From contig NC_026737.1 of NCBI RefSeq assembly GCF_000210295.1, positions 62,001-126,000 of the forward strand: a stretch of DNA of 64,000 nt. The letters are read 5' to 3'. Shown piece by piece: positions 1 to 7,880 of this stretch (the first letter of the stretch is position 1; each line of letters begins with the position of its first letter). A program made the position numbers and the translations under genes. The stretch is from Trypanosoma brucei gambiense DAL972. Lineage: Eukaryota > Euglenozoa > Kinetoplastea > Trypanosomatida > Trypanosomatidae. The notes beneath the pieces are model-generated. The model saw only the letters and a program-made list of their open reading frames with translations, was not told the DNA's origin and ran no database searches.

Positions 1-737
1 TTGTCAACAGCTGACTTCAGTGCCGATTCATCTTGACGCCGTTGCTTAGGTGGCGTCGGGCAATGTACCCGCTGCGACCAGTGCTTTGATCCAGCTGGTG
101 TTGCAGCAGCTTCCTCAGCTCGCTTCTCGGAGCTCAGAAGAAAGAATTTCACCAAACTAGCATCGGATAATACCTCATCGTCGCATAGAGTTAACAAGTG
201 GCCGACAAAACGAATATAAAGTCCTTCTTTGTTGTCTGTAACGCTGCGTGCGGAGGATTTGCAGAGAGCGCTGAGCAGTTGCGATTGCAGTCCAGCTCGT
301 TTCAAAGATTGCATTACCATATCTGGCTCATGTTCCATAAAGTAGAGGACAAGTGCCATCAGGGCCTCAGGTGTGCGTGACGATGAGGCGACCTCAGCCA
401 AGTATACGCACATATCCGCAATATTTTCCTCTTCCCTGCAAAAGAAGTTCATTTCTGTTTCAAACACGCTCCCCGGCAACCTCGGCGAATCCGCCCTCTT
501 GACCAACCTAACCCTTGCCTCGTTCACCGTAGGGATATGCATGGTATCGGGGCCGGGTCTGCTGCCGCCGCTGCTGCTACTACAATTTTCGTTTGAAGTA
601 TCACTACGCAATGACAGTTGCATAGCTTCACCATCTGAAGATTGGCTTAATGGAGGGGATTCAGCCGTCCGCTTGCATGCCATAAAGGAGTCCAAATAAC
701 CAACGACATCGGCCACGCACCGCTTGCGTTTCGACAT
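1..737 (-). CDS. N-terminal part of a nuclear-type hypothetical protein, possibly WAPL-like (truncated by window edge)
   Basis: An open frame starts at ATG 737 and runs without a stop off the left edge, giving about 245 residues; the C-terminus is outside the window. It opens with a basic cluster (MSKRKR) that could be a nuclear localisation signal, followed by a Ser-rich stretch. From about residue 100 it is helical, with an armadillo-like look (for example LYFMEHEPDMVMQSLKRAG and SDASLVKFFLLSSEK). It then turns polar and basic (PPKQRRQ). The helical part loosely resembles the start of the WAPL cohesin-release domain, including the PSLDLMIRLLEL-type segment, but this is a by-eye comparison over a short divergent region. 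An AG at 787-788 below a pyrimidine tract (about 803-813) gives a 5' UTR of about 49 nt, which supports the start. Function is unproven. Confidence 0.75.
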   Translation of the reverse strand, partial: MSKRKRCVADVVGYLDSFMACKRTAESPPLSQSSDGEAMQLSLRSDTSNENCSSSSGGSRPGPDTMHIPTVNEARVRLVKRADSPRLPGSVFETEMNFFCREEENIADMCVYLAEVASSSRTPEALMALVLYFMEHEPDMVMQSLKRAGLQSQLLSALCKSSARSVTDNKEGLYIRFVGHLLTLCDDEVLSDASLVKFFLLSSEKRAEEAAATPAGSKHWSQRVHCPTPPKQRRQDESALKSAVD

Positions 738-1580
738 TGGTTAAGCAGATACAAAGATGGCGGGGCACTTTACCAGCCAAACTCCTCTACCACACAAGTG
801 CAAGAAAAAAAAAGATGTCACTTCACTTGGAAACATGAAAAGTAATTTCAATTTCATACATACACACAAAGGGAACCTGTCAGCAGCATGGGACTAACCA
901 AATCACAGCAGATGTGGTATAAATACATATAGAATTAATAGATATTACAATATAAAAGAAAGGCAATAAATTTTTTTTAAAAAAAAAGCAACGGAAAGAA
1001 AAGTATTACAGATAATTTTTGGGGAGGAAAGGTTGGAAAAAAACGAAAATGAAAGGAACATAATGAAAGGTAAATCATTGCTAGGACCACCGTTACACAG
1101 GCGAGTCCTGATGCAACAATTTTCATACACATAGCGTTGTGTCACACACAATTCTCACACGTATTGACAACAGCGCAGGTGTGCAGTGCCTAGTGGGTTA
1201 CACAATACCGAATTTCTTTCGAAGTAGGAGAAGTGAGGAGACACATAAAATAAATGACAAGGAAACAAATAAATAAAATGAAGGCGCACAAACGAACTTA
1301 ACAACAGAAAAGTCAGAACGAGGATGGAAGCAAAGCGCAAGAGAAAGTAAGATGGATAATGAAACGGGAACAGGCAAACAACCGGACGCCCATTCAACGA
1401 TAGTACGGTCTCTTTTTTAACAAAAAAAACCAAAGAGGACTCAAAAAACAAAGTTACAGAACGTGCAAGTATATAAACGTAACTGTTGTTGATTGATGGG
1501 TATATATGAAGAAAACAGTAAAATGAAAGAGCGAAGAGAACGAAATGGGGACGTAGATCGTCGCTCAATTGTAATTGTAA
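738..1580. other. Intergenic region, no credible gene
   Basis: This holds the 3' flank of the FHA-BRCT gene and the 5' flank of the truncated gene. A minus-strand pyrimidine tract at about 803-813 is followed by AG at 787-788, a likely spliced-leader acceptor. A T8A9 block lies at 971-987. Short frames on both strands are low-complexity and have no recognisable similarity. Confidence 0.6.
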
Positions 1581-2873
1581 TTAAGCTGGAACTTTACCGC
1601 GCAAAATGTCATCATACAGTGCTGTCAGAGTTGCTCCCGTCAATGAGATTACAGATTTCCTTTTGGTTCCTTTGGTGAAAACAACCGCTCCACAGCCGGT
1701 CAATATATTCCTGGCAGTACGGCGCCACGCTGGTGGAACTTTTTCCAGAGAGAAACGCCTCCCCAGTAGGGCGGGCTTTCCGACGTTTGAAGTAATGACT
1801 TGGAAGAGGCGCCCAGCATCGTAGGTGCAGTTGTTGTGAACTAGCGACGGCGCAAACTGCCTCACCTGTCGCATATCCCCACATGCGAAAAATTCCTCCG
1901 TAACAACCGGTATGCCGCGGGCAACGGCAATGATAAATTTGGGTGTTCGTACGGGTGGGTGATTGATTATAAGAAGATCTGCCATGCAAACATTATCCAC
2001 AATAGACCAGCGGTGCTTCTTCGCAAGGAACTTAGCCGCCAGCGTCGCTTCTCCACACATCCCTGAAAAGCAAACTTTCACTCGACCCTTCGATTTACTC
2101 TTGGGGTTTAGGCGGCTACCTCTTGCGGTAGTTTCACTTTTAACCGTAGCTGAGGAAGGCAAGCTCTTAACCTTAGATAACCTGTCAGTGGTGTTTTTAA
2201 TAACGGAGCGGGATCGTTTCCTCCCGGCGCCAGTACTCTCCGAAAGATACGGAACCACATTTTCAAGTTCGCAAAGAGGTTTGCACAGCACGCCGCAATC
2301 CAATTGCACAGAAACAACAGCGCAAGTTTTTTCATCCGATGCGGCGGTCAGAGTCACCGGCATCGGAGGTGTTGCATCCGTTCCCGCAAGGGAACAAGAA
2401 GCACAAATGGATGAGCACACGGTTCCTTCAAGACGAAGCAAATCGTTGCTGGCCCCATTCATCCCAGAACCCTGTGATGAATCCATTAGGTTTGCATTTG
2501 AGTCGTAGACGGGAACTCTTCCCCCGCAAACGGCAATAACGTCCCATTCAAAGCGCAATTTCAAGTCACCAAAAGTAACATGGTTACCGCGCTTCAACTG
2601 GTAGAAAAACCCCGGCTCCAAGCGTACACTCACACCCGTGTCGGAGTGAAGGAAAGTTCCGTTAGTGCTTTCGCAATCGCGTAGCCACGCCTCCCCATTT
2701 TCGCATAGTTTAATGATGGCGTGCGTACGGCTCACGTTGATGCATGTGGTGCCGACACAAACAACGTTTGCACCCTTGACTGCTATTTCTGCTCCACGAC
2801 GGATGATGTTTTCCCCAGTTAGCAGCCGCATGATCCTCCCAGTAGATTCATCAATGAGAAAATACCTCTTCAT
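1581..2873 (-). CDS. FHA plus tandem-BRCT protein, MDC1-like architecture
   Basis: The 430-residue protein carries a phosphothreonine-binding FHA domain at about residues 12-112, with the SRTHA core near 48-52, STNGTF near 69-74 and VTFGDLKLRF closing the fold. A polar linker with basic clusters (GRKRSR, KSKSKGR) follows. Two BRCT repeats occupy about 265-335 and 370-430; the first contains the TPKFIIAVARGIPVVTEEFF pattern, close to the hallmark segment of MDC1-type BRCTs. FHA and BRCT modules together are typical of DNA-damage adaptors (MDC1, NBS1). Here the BRCT pair is C-terminal and separated from the FHA by a long linker, as in MDC1; NBS1 has them adjacent plus a C-terminal MRE11-binding tail, which I do not see. 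I chose ATG 2873 because the likely splice acceptor AG (2917-2918) removes the upstream non-ATG extension. Confidence 0.85.
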   Translation of the reverse strand: MKRYFLIDESTGRIMRLLTGENIIRRGAEIAVKGANVVCVGTTCINVSRTHAIIKLCENGEAWLRDCESTNGTFLHSDTGVSVRLEPGFFYQLKRGNHVTFGDLKLRFEWDVIAVCGGRVPVYDSNANLMDSSQGSGMNGASNDLLRLEGTVCSSICASCSLAGTDATPPMPVTLTAASDEKTCAVVSVQLDCGVLCKPLCELENVVPYLSESTGAGRKRSRSVIKNTTDRLSKVKSLPSSATVKSETTARGSRLNPKSKSKGRVKVCFSGMCGEATLAAKFLAKKHRWSIVDNVCMADLLIINHPPVRTPKFIIAVARGIPVVTEEFFACGDMRQVRQFAPSLVHNNCTYDAGRLFQVITSNVGKPALLGRRFSLEKVPPAWRRTARNILTGCGAVVFTKGTKRKSVISLTGATLTALYDDILRGKVPA

Positions 2874-3292
2874 CGGATACCTTAGGTATACCACGAGGGG
2901 GTTGCGCCTCCGAGCACTAAACCAAAGGGCACAAGCATACGCGCACACAATAGGAGGCAGAAAAAGAAAAGTAGGAGAGGATGGGAATGTAAATGCGTAG
3001 ACAACTTATACTAACGTGAATGCGCAGAGTAAGTCCAAAAATTTGATACTCTCTACAATGCTCAGCCATGGGTCAGCAAATGCGCAAGCAAACATACGTG
3101 TAGAACACACTTCGCTTTGCTCCCACCCCACCCCCTCCGCACACAAATAAACAACCTCACAACTTCGGTCCGCACCATTGATTCAGGAGGAACCTCAAAT
3201 CACCACCAACAGCTGTTCGTTTAGTAGATGGCAGTCAAGAAAAAGGAACAAACAAGAAAAGAAGCGAAGAGAAATAGTCAAGTGTGTCGCTT
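2874..3292. other. Intergenic region with a spliced-leader acceptor for the FHA-BRCT gene
   Basis: Read on the minus strand, a pyrimidine tract at about 2950-2985 is followed by the first AG at 2917-2918, giving a 5' UTR of about 43 nt to ATG 2873. No credible gene is seen. Confidence 0.55.
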
Positions 3293-3610
3293 CTAGCTTT
3301 GCTCCAGAGCATCAGACACCGCCCTCTTCACTACAATGCCAAAGTGTTCATTTGGGCCGGCAATCGTAGTAGTGACGTACGCAACATTGTCGAACACCAT
3401 CGATATGCGTTTGAGTTCCTCCCCAGGCCTAAGTAATGTGGAGGCTTGTTGTGCTACTGTGTAGGCAAGTAGCCGTTTCTCCTCATTTTGGAAGTCACCA
3501 CTCCACTCCAGCACTTCACCCACGGAAGTAAATATGACAAAGTGGTTGGCCCCTTGATTCAGAAGCCGATCCTTCAACAAACTCGCTTGACTCATTGCAG
3601 CCACCTCCAT
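3293..3610 (-). CDS. LAMTOR4-like (Ragulator) roadblock-fold small protein
   Basis: This is a 105-residue protein (100 if the second Met at 3595 is used). The pattern is a short helix, then a strand pair ending in EWSGDFQNEEK, a long helix, KRISMVFDN, and a final strand ending GIVVKR. This matches the order and motifs of animal LAMTOR4: SGDLENDE, then KRLSVVFG, then FVVKR. LAMTOR4 pairs with LAMTOR5 in the Ragulator scaffold on lysosomes. A dynein roadblock/LC7 light chain is the main alternative because the fold is shared, but the SGD-(N/Q)-E and KR-(I/L)-S-x-VF signatures favour LAMTOR4. The upstream extension of the open frame (about 54 residues, hydrophobic) starts from a non-ATG codon and lies in the pyrimidine tract. 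The only AGs below that tract (3618-3619 and 3613-3614) leave a 5' UTR of 3-8 nt, or 18-23 nt if the second Met is used. Confidence 0.7.
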   Translation of the reverse strand: MEVAAMSQASLLKDRLLNQGANHFVIFTSVGEVLEWSGDFQNEEKRLLAYTVAQQASTLLRPGEELKRISMVFDNVAYVTTTIAGPNEHFGIVVKRAVSDALEQS

Positions 3611-4009
3611 CCCTTCCCTTTTATAACGTGTGTCAAATTGATGGGACGAAGAAAAATGAAAAGGAAGCAAAAAGAGGCAGAAATACGTTAACACATAAAC
3701 GAATATATAGGTGTGTGTGTCTACGCACATGGTGCCAGTAGCGTCATCCAGAAACAAGCGAAACCAACGCACAAAATAGGAAGGTGAGCAAAAACATCAA
3801 GAGCATATACCATCTGGAAAGGGCGTAAAAATAAAAAAAAATAAAACGTTCGAACATCAGGAATAATCCTCTACACGAAGTATGAGATAAAGAAATCATA
3901 AGAGAAACCCCCCTACAATTTCACAAAAAATACGCACATTCACAAAAACACATATATTCATAAGCGCTATTTATTAGTTTTCGTGCACACGAGTATCCCG
4001 TCATTATCC
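3611..4009. other. Intergenic region
   Basis: A minus-strand pyrimidine-rich stretch spans about 3641-3690, and AGs lie at 3618-3619 and 3613-3614, very close to the downstream start. The rest is AT-rich with A-runs (for example near 3831-3842). No gene is seen. Confidence 0.5.
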
Positions 4010-4621
4010 CTAATAATGTTTCTTGGGTGTCTTTTTCATTTTTGGTTTTCCTTGGAACTGCACATACATTTGCTCCTCGAAGCTCAGATCCTCCAACAGC
4101 ACCGGTTTGGGTTTGTTCCGCCAATGTGGGCCCATAAAATGCTGACGGTCCGTCAACTCTTTATGGCGCATGACCGCATCAGGATCCATGTTTCCGTATC
4201 CCCAGTTCGTCATTGGCACAAAGTCACGACGCCCTGCGCCATGGGGAAATGCATCCGGACTTTCCCTCTCTTCACGGCGCTGTATTCGCTGTGCGTGGTG
4301 CTCGAGAGGGTTTACAACACCCCAATCATATTTTTCACTTGCGTTTGGTATGAGACGCAGTCGTTGTTTTGATACGCACATGCGCCCATACGCAATTCTG
4401 TCCAAAGCACTCGCCAGCTGAAGTTGCAATGTCTGACCGCCATCACCGCGGCTCAGTAGCCACTTTTCCCGAACCTCTACAATTGTGTGTTGTCGCACGA
4501 GTGGATCACTAACACTTGAAGCAAGCGCAATACATTCCTTATACAGTGCCAACTTTGCTATACGGTTGTGTATGTCCTTCCCTTTAGCCAGGGGAAGAGT
4601 CTGAAGCAGTTGTTTGTTCAT
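4010..4621 (-). CDS. LYR-motif (Complex1_LYR-like) protein, probably mitochondrial
   Basis: A 203-residue basic protein starts at ATG 4621. An LYR-like segment (LALYKECI, LYK at residues 26-28) sits in a first helix. A dipeptide DP, an R-x-x-T-I-V-E-V-R helix and a KWLLSRG segment follow, which is the normal order in Complex1_LYR proteins: LYR, helix, then iR-x-x-F. These small proteins act in the mitochondrial matrix with acyl carrier protein, in assembly of respiratory complexes, Fe-S clusters or the mitoribosome. The C-terminal half (Trp- and Pro-rich, then KPKMKKTPKKHY) is lineage-specific and would suit an rRNA- or assembly-associated role, which is inference. A splice acceptor AG at 4666-4667 below a long pyrimidine tract fits the start. 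The canonical Phe after the second helix is not clear. Confidence 0.7.
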   Translation of the reverse strand: MNKQLLQTLPLAKGKDIHNRIAKLALYKECIALASSVSDPLVRQHTIVEVREKWLLSRGDGGQTLQLQLASALDRIAYGRMCVSKQRLRLIPNASEKYDWGVVNPLEHHAQRIQRREERESPDAFPHGAGRRDFVPMTNWGYGNMDPDAVMRHKELTDRQHFMGPHWRNKPKPVLLEDLSFEEQMYVQFQGKPKMKKTPKKHY

Positions 4622-5113
4622 AACCCAGGCATTCCACAGGGACTCCTAACCCAACTATTTGAATTCTCCGATAGGCATCGTGCACACATACATGGACACG
4701 CACATTCCATTGCAGTCGAATGAAATAAAAGAAAAAGTAAAGAACAAAAGAAGAGGAGCAAATAAACAACTTAAGAGCAAAGCAAAACAAGTGAGAAAGC
4801 ATACTTATTTCATGGAGGAGATAAAGCAGACATTGCTTCTCAGTGCATCTATGTGCAAAACACCGTCCGTAAAGTAGGCAAATGCGTTAAAGCAAACAAT
4901 CGTAGGTCACGAGATGTCGTGTGTTTGCACCCATTCGTATCGATGTATCTATAAACGAAGGTAAAAATATGTGTGGTTCGCCTTTCTTTTTTCCCTTTAC
5001 CCCCCCCCCCTCTTTCCAAGAGGAAAGCAAAAAAAAGAAATTCTACCTACTAAACAAAATGAAGTGTGCGGAAATATTTGCAAGGGAGAAGGAACCATCC
5101 CTTCCCTCTCGCC
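4622..5113. other. Intergenic region
   Basis: The 5' flank of the LYR gene has a long minus-strand pyrimidine tract (about 4722-4790) and AG at 4666-4667. A C-run of about 10 lies near 5000-5010. Short frames here are A/G-rich and not credible. Confidence 0.5.
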
Positions 5114-6646
5114 TCAGCGGTTGGTATCAGCACTCGGCTTAAGTGCTACTGCACCGAAAAAAGACATTAAATTCTTCTGAGGGGTAGCGCCCTGGCGCTC
5201 AACTTTTGGCGGCCCCCTTCGCTCCACCGCCACTTTTGCAGAAGCTTTGCCCCCACCGCCTGCCGCAAGGGGGTTTTTGCTTCCGGCGTCATGTGTTGAT
5301 TTTTGCTCAGTCGCGACGCACGTTCGCATCAACTCAGCGCTTTTCTTATGATATTCCTCTTCAGATAATACCGCACCCGTCTTTACGTGCCGGTACACCA
5401 CCCTGTCGCTGCAAATGTACTCGCCGCCCTCAAAAACCGTGTCCGTTTCCAGCTCACGTGAATACTCTTTCTGAAAGGCAATCACCTCCGGTTGAAAGAA
5501 CCCCGTAAGTTTTGGATGTGCTGAGAGTGCAGCGTTGCCATTAGCTGCCTGTGTCCGATGTGGATCCCTCTTTAGAGGAGATGAGGTTGGTTCGGGGGCG
5601 CAGAATATCATCGGTGGTGCATTGTCACACAAAATTATCTCATCATTCTCTGCAGGTGTAAAAGCGACCTCAAGCACAGGTTCAGGGTCATCTAAGAGGC
5701 CTTCATCGCGGTGTGGGGAACGGTTTCCGCGACTGCTGCCATCGGATTGCTCTTCATCATCAAGAATATCTCGAGACGATTTGGCATTGTCTGTATTACA
5801 GCCATTTGCAGCTGCAGCTGCGCTTGACGACCCGGTAAGGCTGCTCTTCTTGGATGCCTTAGCGAGTTTCATTAAACTTGTAGTGGCTTCACCAACTTTC
5901 GCCTCCTTTTTGGATTGGGCGCGGGGTTTCTTCGCCTTTGGGGACGCCTTGTTGCTATCTTCAATGAGCCGGTCCCGCTTCGCCCCCCCAACTGGCATAC
6001 CCAAAAGCGTTTGCTGTTTCTTGCCACCGGACTCCTTTGGAATTAACTTCGGAGCGCCTTCCGCTGCCGCCCCACTCAAAGAAACCGGTGCAGGGTTTTT
6101 TCCCCTCTCCATCTCATCCATCCTATTCTTTTCTTCTTCCCCCACATTCTTAACAACATTCTCCTCTTCCAACCGCTTCATCGGTTCCTCTGTCGGAGGG
6201 GGTGGAGAGGGCGCCTCCTTCACAGATGGTTTCGGCTCCGGTGACCTTTCCTTCTTTACTGGAGGCGGAAAGTCATCATTCACCAATACGGGCACAAGTT
6301 TGCGTTCCCGCTGTACCACACCGTTTCTTGGCACCAGAGCGGGACGGGTCATCCGGGGCTGAAATGCAGACGCGGGACCTCGCTTTCGTAATGCGTACAC
6401 TTCCACAGAGGCTTCATCGAGTGTTTCCCGCGTCCATTCAGCTGCAGCAGCACCACTGCACAGATACACAACAGTGCTATGAGGTTCAGTACCGCGGCCG
6501 GTAACGGTAAAAAGCACCTCATAACCTTCCTTTGATGTGGCAATGTTCTCAAATGCCGCGCGCACATCAGCTTTAGGCAGCGGTACCTCAGAGGCGTGAA
6601 CAAAGTATGAACTTTCCGCCTGCTGCAGTAAATCTAGAGGAGACAT
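5114..6646 (-). CDS. DNA polymerase delta subunit 3 (POLD3/Pol32/Cdc27)-like protein
   Basis: The protein has 510 residues and starts at ATG 6646. The N-terminal ~95 residues resemble the Cdc27/POLD3 fold: a helix-rich start, then EVLFTVTGRG, HSTVVYLCSG and ASVEVYALRKR, matching the VTYLVSG ... VAVVRE ... SIHVYSIQK order of human POLD3. A long low-complexity middle (Pro/Glu/Lys/Ser) follows, with basic NLS-like stretches such as PKAKKPRAQSKKE. Near residues 405-430 the segment GGEYICSDRVVYRH resembles the conserved C-terminal POLD3 motif around IVTEKVYES. A canonical PCNA-interacting PIP box, QKNLMSFF, is at 490-497, and a second degenerate one (PKLTGFF) is near 378-384. POLD3 tethers polymerase delta to PCNA and supports processivity and break-induced replication. 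The splice acceptor AG at 6748-6749 gives a ~100-nt 5' UTR. The middle region is not alignable by eye. Confidence 0.78.
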   Translation of the reverse strand: MSPLDLLQQAESSYFVHASEVPLPKADVRAAFENIATSKEGYEVLFTVTGRGTEPHSTVVYLCSGAAAAEWTRETLDEASVEVYALRKRGPASAFQPRMTRPALVPRNGVVQRERKLVPVLVNDDFPPPVKKERSPEPKPSVKEAPSPPPPTEEPMKRLEEENVVKNVGEEEKNRMDEMERGKNPAPVSLSGAAAEGAPKLIPKESGGKKQQTLLGMPVGGAKRDRLIEDSNKASPKAKKPRAQSKKEAKVGEATTSLMKLAKASKKSSLTGSSSAAAAANGCNTDNAKSSRDILDDEEQSDGSSRGNRSPHRDEGLLDDPEPVLEVAFTPAENDEIILCDNAPPMIFCAPEPTSSPLKRDPHRTQAANGNAALSAHPKLTGFFQPEVIAFQKEYSRELETDTVFEGGEYICSDRVVYRHVKTGAVLSEEEYHKKSAELMRTCVATEQKSTHDAGSKNPLAAGGGGKASAKVAVERRGPPKVERQGATPQKNLMSFFGAVALKPSADTNR

Positions 6647-7880
6647 TTAATGTGCTTCTAGCTCGATTATGTCTAACTGCTCTGTTCTCACGCTGCCTCG
6701 GTCTATCTAACTTTAGCTCGCCTTCCCTAGTTGCCGCTATACCTTTACTGTCGACGTTGTTCCCATGTGAACAGTGCAAGTATGAAAAAAAAGGGGAAAA
6801 ATGAAGGTGAACGATAGAAAAACAAATTATGTGATGACAAACTCTCCTCCGGCTATGTTTAATTCCCCACAATAAACTGGCCAATGCGTTGCATGTAAGA
6901 AACAAAAGACGCACATTCCCCCCCCCCCATTTGCAACATCATCAACGAGGCTAATATCCGCATAACCAGCCATCACCAAACACAAAGACGCAGATCGCAA
7001 TAGTTCATATCAAACAAGCCTAACCATATGATGCAACAGGAAAGGCAAGGAAGAAAAGAGTAAGAGGGATTTGAAATCTTCCCCTTAAGTACTGTGAAAT
7101 ACTTATATTATCATTACTGTTACTTTTACTGTTATTATCATCATTACTATTATGGTCTTTATTTCCGTTTGGCGTTAACTGTAGAACAATATCAATAGCA
7201 ACGGCAATAATATTAAATTATGTCGATAGATTTGGTTTGACTTTTCTCCCTTTTACTCCTTCCATTCCTCTATTGATAAGGAAATGGAGGGAAAGAAAAA
7301 AGACTAATAAGAAAAAACGGGCGAATTGCAATGATCATGGAAATACTTGTTTTCACTGTGGAACTCTACATACGCGGACGATACGTGCACTACCCAGTTC
7401 CAAGTGCTGTGCAGTAAAAAAGAAACTCTTCTATAACATCTTTTGTATATCAATGGTACCGTTGCGGCTTCATGAAACCTGTATTATCTCCTTTCCTCTT
7501 TCCACTAGGAAAATAAGTAAAAGAAACAAAAAAAATGTTAACTGAAGGTCATAGAAGTACGTGGGAGCCAGAGGGCATCTAAACAACAAAAGAGGGGAGG
7601 ATATGTTGCGCCACTGGTGACGCTACGACCTTGAAGTACTAAAAGAAGAAAATAAAACAATAATGACACGATAGTACGCCAACCGTTACAATAACAACAA
7701 CAGTAACGTTGCTTATGTACCCACGGTGCGGTTTTTCATAACTATGCATCTATGTAAATAACCAGATCAATGAATAATAATAATAATAACAACAACAAAA
7801 ACACATTATCGCCTCAGGAGCAACCCCATCACGTATGAAACGCTCTCAAACACTCCTCTGTCATTTTTGGGAACAAACAT
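6647..7880. other. 1.2-kb intergenic region, no credible gene
   Basis: This contains the POLD3-like 5' flank (pyrimidine tract about 6783-6806, AG at 6748-6749), a C-run near 6919-6927, TTA/CAT-type simple repeats around 7105-7155, and AAT/AAC repeats near 7773-7800. Short frames on either strand lack similarity. Confidence 0.55.

Noticed and set aside
1155..1568. 137-codon minus-strand frame
   Set aside because: Phe/Tyr/Ser-rich translation of AT-rich spacer, overlapped by other frames, with no similarity.
1581..2873. NBS1/nibrin as identity of the FHA-BRCT protein
   Set aside because: The FHA and BRCT modules are separated by about 150 residues and the chain ends right after the second BRCT, with no MRE11-binding tail; MDC1-like layout fits better. 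Not fully excluded.
7237..7545. 102-codon plus-strand frame
   Set aside because: Opposite to all other genes, Lys/Arg-rich from A-runs, no similarity.
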